From Paraescarpia echinospica (Eukaryota > Annelida > Polychaeta > Sabellida > Siboglinidae): DNA of 64,000 nt. The notes beneath the pieces were generated by a model, which saw only the letters and a program-made list of their open reading frames with translations, had not been told where the DNA came from and did no database searches. Numbering within the stretch: position 1 is the first letter of the stretch; every line of letters begins with the position of its first letter. The position numbers were made by a program, and so were the translations under genes. Shown here piece by piece: positions 22,956 to 33,480 of this stretch. The stretch lies in the NCBI GenBank assembly GCA_020002185.1, contig CM034544.1, positions 30,215,842 through 30,279,841 on the forward strand. The letters are read 5' to 3'.

Positions 22956-25900
22956 TGTTTGTATGTCTGTGTGTATATATATACGGGTATATACAGCTGT
23001 ATATTTATATTATTACATGTCTTGTTCTGAATCAAGCCCTGTATCATGCCCCGATGTACCTGTACCAGTTCGAGTCCAATGTTTTGTGTTATCTATTTCA
23101 TGCATCTGTACTTTATATAACAAAATATATGCTTGGCGTTAGGAAGCTACTCCATCGAGGTATTCTGTGAGGGAGGTGCATTCAGCGGCAATCCGCTTTT
23201 CTCTGAGGCCTTTGACATCTCTGCAGTTACTGTCAAGATGGTGACCAGTTACACCGTGGGGAAAACCTTTGGATTTGATGGTAAGTGCAATCAGCTGGTT
23301 GATTTGCTCATTGTGCGATGTTATTTGTGATTTATCTAAACTCTTATCCCTCCTTCAGCATTATCTAATTACACGTGTGTGGCTCCAATGAGAGCTGCTA
23401 TTATGTTTTGCCTTAGCGTGATCCTCTCAGAACCTTATTTGCCAACTGCTCCTAATTAATCATCCTTTTTACATAGTCATTTGTTGATACGTTAAACTAT
23501 GATACGCCTGACTGTATCCTTGTTTGCAGTTGACACGACCAGGGCCGGTGACGGAGCGCTGGAGGTAACAATCTTGAGCGGGACCAACCGTAAGGAAGGT
23601 AGCTGCGTCAATTCACACACTGTGACGTTGCTGGAGAAAGGGTTGCATTTTGTGACGTTCACCCCTTCCACCCCACATCCCACATACGCCTGCATCTCGT
23701 TCAATTCAACGGAACTGCCTCGTAAGTGTATATTTCGTCAACGGCCTCTGTTCGGTTGTTTTGCTAATTTCATTTCAAATTATGTTTTGGCAAAGGCAAA
23801 ATTATCAATTTTATATCTGACATACCATTTGTACTAATTAAGTACTGTTCCTTGATGTCCCCTTCATAAAGGGGCTCCCTCGCATGCCTGGGGCGCTAGT
23901 GACTTCATCAGTCTCAATTCACCCTGGCAGATCACCTTGCGAAATGCTGAGGTAAAGCTCAGCCAATAATATTGTTGTTTATCAAATTATACTGTTTGAG
24001 TTTTGGGACGCTTTAAAATGTTTGGGAAGTAGAAGTCATTATTTGAATACACAACGCCACTCAGAATTTTTGAATGGATAATTGTACTTGGATTCATTTT
24101 TAAGTTGCTGGTTTTGTCTTTGATATGGAGTGCAGACTCTGCACTGTTATCACATGAATAAAAACTAGTTTATTTTGCACACTTGTCAGACATTATGGTT
24201 AATGGGTTAATGGTGGTAGGTAGTTTTGTCTTTGTAAAGTTCTACGTATATCACTGTAAACAACGTTAGGATATGGATATATTACTGAACAGTTGTCCAG
24301 GTTGTTTGTTAAAGCAAATTTTATTACAACTATTATATACAGCGCAGGCTTTGACATTAAGGTTTTACATTCACTTGTACAAGGGGTCAGTAGATTTGAA
24401 ACGTTACTGGCCCCCCCAATAAAAGTTACTGTCCTCCCAATAAATGTTACTGGCCCCCCAATAAAACTCACTGGCCCGAACAACTCTCCATTACACGTAT
24501 ATATCATTGACAGGTTTCGCCTTCCGTATTTTGTGGGGAAAGTAGTGTTGGGCAACACAAACTGTTTGCACCGTGATCGATATTGTCATTGCGATAAAAT
24601 GGCTTGCGTTAAAACATTATTTTCACATTCTACTTTCCCCTGGTTTTTAGTTTAATGTTGGTGATTTAAGCATAATGATTCATTCAAATTTAAATATTCC
24701 ACTGTAAGCGTAAAAATATGCTGATTCTGATATGCCCATCGCTTCACAGAAAGTCTACAAGGGGTCAATAGGAGCAACGTTAGGCAGATGTTTGCAAAGC
24801 TCCTACTTTTGTATGTTTGTTTTATAAATTTAGATAGTGACTACAAGAAGTGAGATTGTGATGTTAAATGAATATTTGTTTAGTGTGGTGCCAATCTACT
24901 ATTACTGCAAACTCTGAGGCGCAATAAACAAGCTTTGCAAGAACTCCACACGATGTCGCTAGTAGTGGTGCCACATGGATTTATTGTCAACTTGCAAAAA
25001 GAGATCATTCGTAATATAAGATAGTGATTACAGTTTCAAGCAAAAATGCAAAGACAGACGCAATTTTGTTTTTTTATTTTGTAACACAGGGCAAATAATA
25101 TAAACGATTTACAATATTGGTGGCCAATTGGATTGAAACCAGTGGCCCGTCGGGCCAATAAATAAGAAAGGTGAAGACCCAAACTGGTCCGGAAGTTTCA
25201 GTAAAGGCGCTGGGCCAGTGTTAATGTTGAGGTTTGCAGCGAAACGAGCTGCACCCGTATATATTCTTGCATTTGTTGTTTCCTAGAGAGTCCGGTGAGA
25301 CTTGATCGACAAACTTCGGAGCCACTCAATATGCCGCACCCATCATCCCAGACTCTGCCAGCAAGTGGATCCAGATCACAGCAACCATGTCCTGCCTACA
25401 GGACCACATCCGGATCATCCCATGTGTCCAGGGATGACAATGTTGTTTGCAACTATGAGACATTTCGTAGAGATGTCACTGAGTCAGCGGAGGTGAGTTG
25501 CACCGTATCCTCGCATACCAGTGATGGTAGCTGATTACATAACCCCTCAGGCACTTAGCCAGAAATATTGTTTTCCAGTTTTGAATTAATTAAAAGTGTA
25601 CCTTTTAGCACGTGAACGGCTTGTGAGGAAGCTATTCACTTAAATCGCAGCCATTATTGTCCAGTTTAGTTTTTTCAAAGACAAACCTGCATTATTTGAG
25701 CCATTTATTTAATTAATACTGATCCATTTCATTTGTTTCACTGCCAGTTGTGTGAATAATAGTCATTAATGTGGGCTTCGATCTAGACTTGGAACTGTTA
25801 GTTAATCTGGTGGCCAGCTGGCCTCGTCTAAATTCCACCAGTCTTATTACTTATAGTTACCCCTCTTGGCCAGTCACATACCACTCTTCAAGACTGATAG

Positions 25901-28393
25901 ATGGGTCCCTAGGTAAGCACATGGCCATGCTACCCTTGGCAGACATCCTAACAAGCCATGGTGGTAGTTGATTATACAACCCCGGCAGACAACCACACAA
26001 GTCAGGGGTGGTAGTTGACTACACTACCCGTGGCTGACATCGTCACAAGCCAGGGGTGGTAGTTGACTACACTACTCCTGGCAAACATCTTCACAACTCA
26101 GGGGTGATAGCTGACTACACTACCCCAAATTCAAGTGATTACTTCTATATCCTGAACAAAATCCCAAGCAGCCAAATCTAAGATTATTGGTTCAGCTTAC
26201 CTTCAGTGTTTTGCATGGCAATATGCCAGCAAGGGGTGTTGATGGTGTTGTGACAAACAACACCCATCCCAGTGTGTGATAACACCCCTGGGTTGTGAGG
26301 ATGTACCACTGAGGTGCAGTTTGTGTAGCCATTGAGCACAAGACAGACAGTCTGGAGTGTTGACCACATCAAGGGTGCAGTACTAAGGCAACACTATCGT
26401 GGAACATGTATTTAAGAAATGTGAACACAGCAAAGAGCTTTAAAACACTGTTTTAACACACCTCAGCTGGGATGTTTACAATTGTGAACATTTTCTAGTT
26501 TATTTGCTGGAATAACTGTTTGTATTTTAATGGTAAATTGTTTTTAATTATTTCAATTTTTATTATTTTATCTTCTTTCTTCCTTTCTGTCTATAATTGG
26601 TCAATTGATTTATGATTTTGTGTTTTGAATTGTAATGACTTTTTAATTAGTTAGTTATTTTAATAATAAATTGTTGTAAATTGTATATTTTACTTAAAGT
26701 TGTATATACGTGGATGTAGGGATACGTGTGTGTCGGAGTGACATGTATTATATAGTGACTCATCTATCATGGTAAATATCGTAAGGTACTGTATCATTAC
26801 TACCTAATATTTACGCCATTTTTTCAGACTGCCGGTACGTCTGGTTATACGGAGCTGTATGCAGGCATTTCACGACATGAAGATGGTAAGAATTATGTTT
26901 CCCCAGGTCAGTTCATTAAATGTGTTTCCTTTTTGTGTTTTTAATAATAATAATAATAATAAGGTAATTTCTTATAGTGCCTGAATGTTCGGAAACCAAG
27001 CTCAGAGGCGCATTAATACAAAGGGGTTAGTTAATATAAATATCCTTCTTCAAAATCACATTTTTTTCATAATTGTAAATTGAGCTGAATTATATGCAAT
27101 TTTCCATAGTTGTGTGTTTTATCTGAATTATGATTTTATATAAAGTTGTCATTTGTAAGGTTTTGCCAGTTATTTCCAGTTTCTCAGAATATGTTGAAAG
27201 TAGAAAACATCAAGACAAAAACACGTGTGTGATGATATCACGCAAACAAGTGAAGATTTCAGTTTTGAAAATATTTGAAATATCTACTTCTTTGCAAAAT
27301 AGATTTGAAATGATACGAGTGAATAATCTCCTTTAAAGGGGAATTGTCTGTTTGTTGTTAACGTACATTCACGGTATGCAGTATAAACTATATATTTATT
27401 ATGAGATACTGACAGCCCAAATGTAGCGAACCAAGGTATTAAGTCGCACAGATCTATTCTGCTGGCGAGCCAGAAATAGCTGTCTTCGCCGCATTCCATA
27501 AATGTTGTGATTTTTGCAGAAATACGTACTTTGTATTTTCATCTTTGAATGTGTAGTATTTTCCCCAACAAATAATCCAAGACTGATAATTACGTTATTA
27601 CAAATCTTATAATGAACTCATAGATTAAAAAGCTATGGACGATATGGGTCAAAATTACATTGTTTCTCAAAACATCTCTTTTTATAAGTTTGTTTCAGTT
27701 TGAGCAGTAAATCAAAACCTACTGAAGATATTCCAATAAACAAGGTATCATTTTAAAGCTTATGATATTTGGAATCCAAAAAGGTACAAAACTCCATTTA
27801 ACATCTGTGCAACTTAAAACTCATTTTGCTGTGGCAGGTCACAAATGTCTTATAATTATCATTTTTATTGGTGAAATTTAAATGTTATGGATGAAAACAG
27901 TTTGTTTACTTGAAAGTACAGCACTTTTGAAGGCCTCAAGTGCAATTACTGATGAAATGGGTCACCTGCTACATCGTCATGCCTTCGTCGGGACATGACC
28001 TTTCTCAGAATTATCTGAACTCGCTGTTCGGGGATTTTAATAACAGCTCGACTATTTTTGTAAACATTACACTGTTGAATTCTAAAGTTGTTTCAGCTTC
28101 CTTAGAACATATTTGCGTGGTCAGAAGGTTAGAACACATGTGGTCTATATACGATTTTACAATAGAAAGAAACGGACAACCGCACTTTAAACATGTTGCC
28201 AGAGTTACTAGTTGAGCATTTGACCTCATCCATGTTATTTGTAGATGGATCCTCTGCTGGAGGGGACTGTGATAACCATGATTACACTGAGCCAGAAGAT
28301 GGTCCTAGAGACTACGAGAATGTTCAAGAAGAACGTCGAGACTTTAAGAATGTGCCAGAAGACCTTCGAAGAGTCCTTATCAAAAATCACTGA
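21020..28393 (+). CDS. Filamin-type Ig-repeat protein with tyrosine-repeat tail (paralog B, 10-exon model)
   Basis: The spliced model joins 21020-21111, 21728-21895, 22188-22334, 22616-22699, 23143-23280, 23530-23721, 23872-23951, 25289-25492, 26828-26885 and 28245-28393. All junctions are GT-AG and the phases give 436 codons without a stop. Residues about 5-88, 89-188 and 189-280 form three filamin-type repeats (VDASKAGKGSLAIEI, NPFKVDI, VPTQAGSYSIEVFCEGG and VDTTRAGDGALEV are typical strands). Residues 300-436 are Ser/Pro-rich then acidic, with Tyr at 356, 375, 379, 401 and 411. No transmembrane segment or signal peptide was seen. Filamin repeats bind receptor tails and signalling proteins in the cytoplasm, so a scaffold role is inferred. 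The first exon opens inside a repeat, so 5' exons are probably missing or unseen; Met at 21030 is an alternative start. An actin-binding domain was not found. Confidence 0.8.
21728..21895 (+). CDS. Filamin-repeat gene, exon 2
   Basis: Acceptor TTTGCAG, donor A|GTATGA. It encodes VDASKAGKGSLAIEINGGSV to FNGRKLP, the rest of repeat 1. AGKGSL is the classic filamin B-strand signature. Confidence 0.88.
22188..22334 (+). CDS. Filamin-repeat gene, exon 3
   Basis: Acceptor CTTTTAG, donor T|GTTAGT. It encodes NPFKVDIHPEDRVIVSGSGL to VSASIT, the first half of repeat 2, with the NPFKV inter-repeat junction. Confidence 0.88.
22380..22520. repeat. AT then GT microsatellites in intron 3
   Basis: Alternating TA tract (about 22387-22430) followed by an interrupted (GT)n tract (about 22435-22520) within the filamin-repeat gene intron. 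Confidence 0.9.
22616..22699 (+). CDS. Filamin-repeat gene, exon 4
   Basis: Acceptor CTTGCAG, donor G|GTAGGT. It encodes SPSDNHIETYVIDNDDGSSV then VEYVPTQA, the central strands of repeat 2. Confidence 0.85.
22859..22954. repeat. (GT)n microsatellite in intron 4
   Basis: About 47 uninterrupted GT units. The Cys/Val ORFs across it are artefacts. Confidence 0.95.
23143..23280 (+). CDS. Filamin-repeat gene, exon 5
   Basis: Acceptor GCGTTAG, donor G|GTAAGT. It encodes GSYSIEVFCEGGAFSGNPLF, the end of repeat 2, and the start of repeat 3 (VTVKMVTSYTVGKTFGFD). The preceding intron holds a long (GT)n tract. Confidence 0.86.
23530..23721 (+). CDS. Filamin-repeat gene, exon 6
   Basis: Acceptor TTTGCAG, donor C|GTAAGT. 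It encodes VDTTRAGDGALEVTILSGTN to YACISFNSTELP, the body of repeat 3. Confidence 0.88.
23872..23951 (+). CDS. Filamin-repeat gene, exon 7
   Basis: Acceptor TCATAAAG, donor GAG|GTAAAG. It encodes APSHAWGASDFISL and SPWQITLRNAE after repeat 3. It is a short exon with a weaker acceptor, supported mainly by the continuous phase. Confidence 0.65.
23952..25288 (+). other. Intron 7 of the filamin-repeat gene
   Basis: No further exon was supported, and a search for a hydrophobic membrane-spanning exon was negative. It holds a short array of CCCCCCAATAAAAGTTACTG-type units (about 24408-24475) and a fragment (about 24568-24630) of the dispersed repeat found at 53279-53475. Confidence 0.55.
25289..25492 (+). 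CDS. Filamin-repeat gene, exon 8 (Ser/Pro-rich linker)
   Basis: It encodes a low-complexity linker, SPVRLDRQTSEPLNMPHPSS to NYETFRRDVTESAE. Two AG acceptors sit 2 bases apart (25285-86 and 25287-88). Only the second keeps the frame of exon 7; the first gives a stop within four codons. Donor GAG|GTGAGT. A missing small exon in the preceding intron is possible. Confidence 0.65.
25920..26125. repeat. Tandem repeat, about 53-bp unit, four copies (intron 8)
   Basis: Units contain CAGGGGTGGTAGTTGACTAC and ACTACCC, followed by GGCAGACATC-like sequence, in the intron between exons 8 and 9. Confidence 0.75.
26828..26885 (+). CDS. Filamin-repeat gene, exon 9
   Basis: Acceptor TTTTTTCAG, donor G|GTAAGA. 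It encodes TAGTSGYTELYAGISRHED, with two tyrosines in Y-x-x-[LI] context (YTEL, YAGI). Confidence 0.75.
26886..28244 (+). other. Intron 9 of the filamin-repeat gene; start of duplication copy B
   Basis: No exon seen. From about 27296 it is homologous to the start of the window. Confidence 0.65.
28245..28393 (+). CDS. Filamin-repeat gene, terminal exon 10 (tyrosine-repeat tail)
   Basis: Acceptor TTATTTGTAG, stop TGA at 28391-28393. The tail has three 10-residue units starting at residues 400, 410 and 420: DYTEPEDGPR, DYENVQEERR and DFKNVPEDLR. The third unit has Phe where paralog A (946-1094) has Tyr. The exon is about 95 percent identical to that copy, more than the flanking intron. Confidence 0.85.
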
Positions 28394-29014
28394 TAATTCT
28401 AATTATAATCGACCTAGCGTATGTGTCTTAACATTTCCCTCTTAGACGGTTTGAACTTCGAGCGCCAAATTTTCAGGAATTAACCAACGAATCCTAGAGT
28501 AGGACGTAATAATATATCTTTTCAAAATACCCCATACATAGCAAAACACCTTTATGGGGTAAATCAATTCGTTCCTTGACGGTTCTGAACTTAAGACGTA
28601 TTGTGAACGTAATACGTAAACGCAATGAGCGTAGGTGAAACGTACCATAACAATCGCAGGAACCAGGCGCGTGCGACAAAAAACTTCGCGAAAACGGCCC
28701 CTGTATCACAGACTTGGCAACATGGAATAGATGCAGACACAATAATGCATATGCCTACCCTCATGCCAATAGCATAGCAATACAAAATATTATTTGACAA
28801 TTCTACACTATCACGACTAGAGCCTGTCAGTGGACGTGAACTTCGTATTCTTTCCGACTTTCGTAATTTTTAACAAACAACAAGTATCTGAGAATGCGTT
28901 ATGGTGTTTATGTAACTATGCTGTGTGTTTTCTAACATTTGACAAATACTATTTTCACGACTGTCGTCTACTAACGCATCCCATCTGGTGACGGGCATTT
29001 TTGCTAGTTAGAAA

Positions 29015-29020
29015 AATAAA
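29015..29020 (+). promoter_or_regulatory. Candidate polyadenylation signal AATAAA (paralog B)
   Basis: Same position and context as 1714-1719 in copy A, about 620 bases after the stop codon. Confidence 0.35.
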
Positions 29021-30886
29021 GTTTTATAATAAAGATGACTATTTCGAAGAAATTCAGTCTTGCATTATCACTGATAATCGAACGCAGCAAACTTGTAAGC
29101 TTGAGTACAACGAATATTCCGAAGAAACTCTGACAGTCTTGTAGATTTTCATTGATATTTGAATTATTGCACAAGATGAATTGATAAGTCGCTTTCGTGT
29201 ATCAAACTTATGCACATAGTCAGTTGTGTTATTTTTAATTTAATGTTGGGAATTTTTCCTGTGACTTTAGTTCCTATGCCTTTTTCTGTGACTTTTTATA
29301 TTTTCAGTAGGTGTCCCTATGAATATTCCTGGCTTAAAACTGCTTCCCCCAACCGGTTCTTTTATGACCAAATATGTAATGTTTGAGGCACCTTAAATCC
29401 TTGAAATCTCCGGACTGCCCTGGGTTGTGCCGTGTCACTGTGTACTATGTGTTACACTGTTATGTTATATGTGCCTATGGATATATGCAACATCAGTTAT
29501 AATATGGAAAAGTTCTACCAAGTCCCAAAGTGTTCATAATATATGTATATATTATGTATATAATATATATATCATGTATTATATATTATGCATATAATAT
29601 ATATATATATATGTATAATATATATGATACATAATATATATGGTACATAATATATATAATATAGAATATGAGTTTAGCTGAACATCCGGTGTGTTATACT
29701 ACCCTATGTTTAATTTCATGTCCTATTTTAAAAATCTGTACATACATACATATGAATACATCCAATGTGTAGACAATATTCTGTAGTAACTATTATTACT
29801 ATTACTGATTGACTGTATTATGTACTAAATAACATACCGAAGATGACTTGTTTTCATAATGCACTGCTGGTTTCTGAATAATATAGCAAAGTGCATGCAG
29901 TAAATAATGAAAATAAACGGTTGTGATCATGATTATATTCAGGCTATGTCGTCCTATCCTTTTAATGTACATTTGTATATAATTGCTGAGGGGAAGTCTT
30001 CAATTGCGACGAGTTAATGTACTAAGTTTACCACGATAACTGTAGGTAGTAGCGGCTATAGGTTGAAGTGGAATCAGTTCTGGGGTAGGGCATGTCACGC
30101 TTACGGTCGGCAGTAGTGGCTATATGCTAAGGTGGGACATGTCACGCTTACTATTGGCAGTAGCGGCTACATGCTAAGGTGGGGCATGTCACGCTTAATG
30201 TCGGCAGTAGCAGCTACATGCTAAGGTGGGACATGTCACGCTTGGTGTCGGCAGCAGCTGTTATATGCTAAGGTGGGGCATGTCACATTTGCGGTCGGCA
30301 GTAGCGGCTACATGCTAAGGCGAGGTATGTCACGCTTGCGGTCGGCAGTAGCGGCTACACGATTAACTGTGACGCCAAGGTGGGGTATGTTTCCGGCTGA
30401 CAGCAGCGTCTACACACTGGGGTGGGTCATGTCGCAGTAACGACCGACAGTACCTACTGCCCGGCCCGGTGTGATAGTGGCGGGTATAAGCTATGGGTTA
30501 GAGGCTACTCAGTAATGATATACGAAGACCTTCCGTTCTATTACTCGCAGAGTTATAAATTATAGAGTCCCAATAACCGATCATCGAAAAATAAATTCAG
30601 CTTCAAAGCTGCCGTATCAATACCACAGTAGTCTCTTATGCTGCGTCGACCTACGTCTGGACTCCACATCCGTTTACGTCACGAATCTACTCTATGGGTT
30701 TGACACCTGTGAATGTGTCAGTGATACTCGTATCATTTCACAATGTCCCCAAACACGTCAGTGTAGGCATTACATATACGGGGTAGATTGTCATCACCAC
30801 GTATCGCGTGGAAAATATATTACTACAGTGGGGCCATTTAGCTAGTGAATCAAGTTTTGATGCAAATTGACGCCGTGAAGTAAAGT

Positions 30887-31006
30887 TCCACATCAAGTAT
30901 TGTTGGGACAAGGGGGTTGATCTAAAGTTCCACACCAAGTATTGTTGGGACAAGGGGGTTCATCTAAAGGTCCACACCAAGTATTGTTGGGACAAGGGGG
31001 TTGAAC
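30887..31006 (+). repeat. 42-bp minisatellite, about three units (copy B)
   Basis: Same unit as 3766-4905 but contracted to about three copies, then broken off at GTTGAACCAATACTAGACGC. Confidence 0.9.
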
Positions 31007-33280
31007 CAATACTAGACGCATAACTGTTTTGGACTGCGAACTTAGTAGGCCATCCGCCAGCCCGTCCACGTGTATACAGAAGCCGGACAAACTATATATT
31101 CACGATTGTCTGCGGAAGATGCTTCGCATCGGGTGGGAAGACCATCGCACCTCGGCCTCATCCTAACTAAGGATAGACCAACCATGACTGTCCAGAATAA
31201 ATGCCCGAATGCCGCCTCTTCTACATAACTGATCCAGTCCGAGGCGACCTCTGGCCTCCAAAGCCAAAGACACTCTGAAGGCCAGTTAAATGTCACCAAC
31301 TGGGAGTACCTAGACGCCGGTCGCTCGCCTCGGCGCCGTGGGATCCACCGGCAACAGATTACTTCAATCGAACCGAAGCGACAGAAGGCTATGTACAATG
31401 ACCTGCAAGCCTCACTTCCACAAGGAACATCCTGCCCGCTGCCCTAACATCTGCAAGATCAAGAACCGGGCTCGTGGATCATCCCCTGCAAGACCCACGA
31501 TGAACCTCGGCATGCACAGGCCCGGACTGGGTTATCTTCTTTCCGCCGATGATGAGTCTGCTTTACACACTTGATCCCATTTCAGTACGTATCTTTCCCG
31601 GGGTCTCCTATTTTAAGCAGGAAGCGTAACCAACGTCGATGTATGTGACGTCAAACAGTGGTATTCATTACGTCACGCTTTCAGCGTTGATTTCGAAACA
31701 GAGGCTCGCTTCCGGTCATGTGGTCGCTCCAGCTACTGCGATATGGTGAATATGTCCCACACGACGCCTTTGCATTGAGGTGTGGGAAATTGTTGAACGT
31801 TCTGCTACGTGGCATAGTTGCCGCAGATTTATCTTTAATCGTCGGAAGTGGAATCCACCCACCTTCTGTTAAAGAAATACAATAATATGGCATAAGCATA
31901 ATAACAATAGTCTCCTATAGTGCCTGTATCATCAGGATTTTGAGCTTGGAAACTTTCCAAACAAACAAGGGACAACGTGACCTTCATAACACAGTTATAG
32001 TAGAGATATTTACGTAGGGTTTTCGTGCGCACCGCAAAATTAGCTTAATTATTATAATTTTATTATATTTCACATACTTAATTATTATAATTGAGATACC
32101 TTTTTACATGCTTAGTTATTACAATTGAGATCACGTTCAACATGCTTCGTGACCTACACACTTATATAATGTGTTGTATAACCAGTGACCTACACACTTA
32201 TATAATGTGTTGTATAACCAGTGAGGACATAATCACCAAACTTCAACTGTAGGTCTACGTATTAAAAACGTACAATCATTGTATAAATAATAGGGGTCTT
32301 TAGTACGAAATTTCGCTAAATCTGTTGTAGGCCTATTTCAAGTTTCGTAGATCGCGATTTTGTGCATGGGTAACACTGAAAGTTCCACTCCCCACATCAA
32401 AAGTTAATTCTAGAATATACCAATATATTAATTTTATTAATACGCTATTGTAAATGTATCACCTTTTTATCTTGTGTATCTCGTTTCGTGCGCTGAGATC
32501 CACTCGTCCCTTTCCATGCTCATTCGCTTCTGTGAATCTTTACGCATGGATTCTGATTTACCAACTGGCAATGTAGGGGTTTATTTTAAGGAACCACAAA
32601 AGCAGTTATTTCGAAGTTACATATTTGTTATGCTATTTCTAATCTAAGTGTCGTGTCTCACAGGCGATCGGGCCCATTCAAAAAGGTCTGGGGCACACCA
32701 ATTTCATAAGGTCTAAGGATCGCGTGCCCCCAGCCCCCTGGATCCGGCTATGATTTCATTGCTCTTCTTTTCAGTCCAAGGCACTCTTGGCATTCTTCCG
32801 GTTATGTTTGAACGAGCGCCAATGGGGGATTTAGTTAGATGAGTTTTGCGTAGCCTGGGTGCACGTACTTGTTTTGACTCAATTATGATCAGGGTGAAGT
32901 TTGACATGTTTTGGGTAGCCTCAAACATGTGTAATAATTTATTGGAAGTTTCTGTTGATGGGTGATAGATGGCTGCGGCTTCCCATTGATAAAATACTAG
33001 ATCCGCCCCTGCTAGATCCTTACATGTAATATCAACAACAATTGATACAACGGCCAAACCCAAGGTATGCCTGACTTGAATGGCAGCGAGATGATTTGAT
33101 TGAATGCAATCAGCAACTCTGCAAGCCATTGGATCGCGAGGAAGGCGTAGGCCTAAGCGATTTTGAGAACGGTGGAATCAGTTTTGGTTTAGGGTATGGC
33201 GTACACATTTATAAGAAAGGGGTTTGCATATTAACCTCCCTCCGCTACGGGCCTCATAAACATTCAAATTATTAACGTTA
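31007..33280. other. Copy-B-specific 2.3-kb segment
   Basis: This segment interrupts the homology with copy A, which goes straight from the minisatellite to the sequence matching 33281. The first 550 bases look less AT-rich than the surroundings. Neither strand shows a recognised protein. It is either an insertion in copy B or was lost from copy A by the minisatellite expansion. Confidence 0.6.
32151..32222. repeat. Exact 36-bp tandem duplication
   Basis: GACCTACACACTTATATAAT followed by GTGTTGTATAACCAGT occurs twice in a row without mismatch. Confidence 0.95.
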
Positions 33281-33480
33281 AAATGCATTTGAACAATAGC
33301 TATTATGTATACCTGCCAACTTTTTTGAATTTCGGTAGATTCATCAGCGGTTCAGCACACTTCCCGTGTCGCGCTGTCTCGGATCTTGATGTCGAAAGAA
33401 TGAGGTGGTTCTGTTGGAGAATTCTCGCCGGGACTTCACCGGGTGAGCACGTCGAATGATGACAACGGAAGACGGGTAGG
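33281..33480. repeat. Duplication copy B resumes
   Basis: Matches 4910-5100 with substitutions and small indels, showing that the duplication continues past the copy-B-specific segment. Confidence 0.75.

Larger units (their letters stand above)
27296..30887 (+). repeat. Tandem gene duplication, copy B
   Basis: Collinear with 1-3765. It includes the last intron, the terminal exon, the 3' flank with AATAAA at 29015-29020, an AT tract (about 29540-29660), the 55-60-bp array (30060-30440) and the start of the 42-bp minisatellite. A deletion relative to copy A is visible near 30520-30550. Confidence 0.85.

Noticed and set aside
22859..23170. Cys/Val and Thr/His-rich ORFs over the (GT)n tracts, also at 61683 and 62444
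   Set aside because: Dinucleotide microsatellites translate into dipeptide runs; one lies inside an intron of a supported gene.
24293..24655. 120-codon ORF in the filamin-repeat gene intron
   Set aside because: It covers a short tandem array and a dispersed repeat, and joining it would break the phase of the flanking exons.
24752..24812. Possible extra exon between exons 7 and 8
   Set aside because: It has an acceptor and a GTATGT donor, but joining it to exon 8 at either acceptor creates a stop or shifts the tail frame.
23952..25288. A membrane-spanning exon that would make the filamin-repeat protein a receptor
   Set aside because: No suitably long hydrophobic open segment with splice sites was found.
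32713..33129. 138-codon minus-strand ORF
   Set aside because: No recognised domain or splice context; overlaps sequence that looks like a dispersed non-coding repeat (CCCCCAGCCCCCTGGATCCG).
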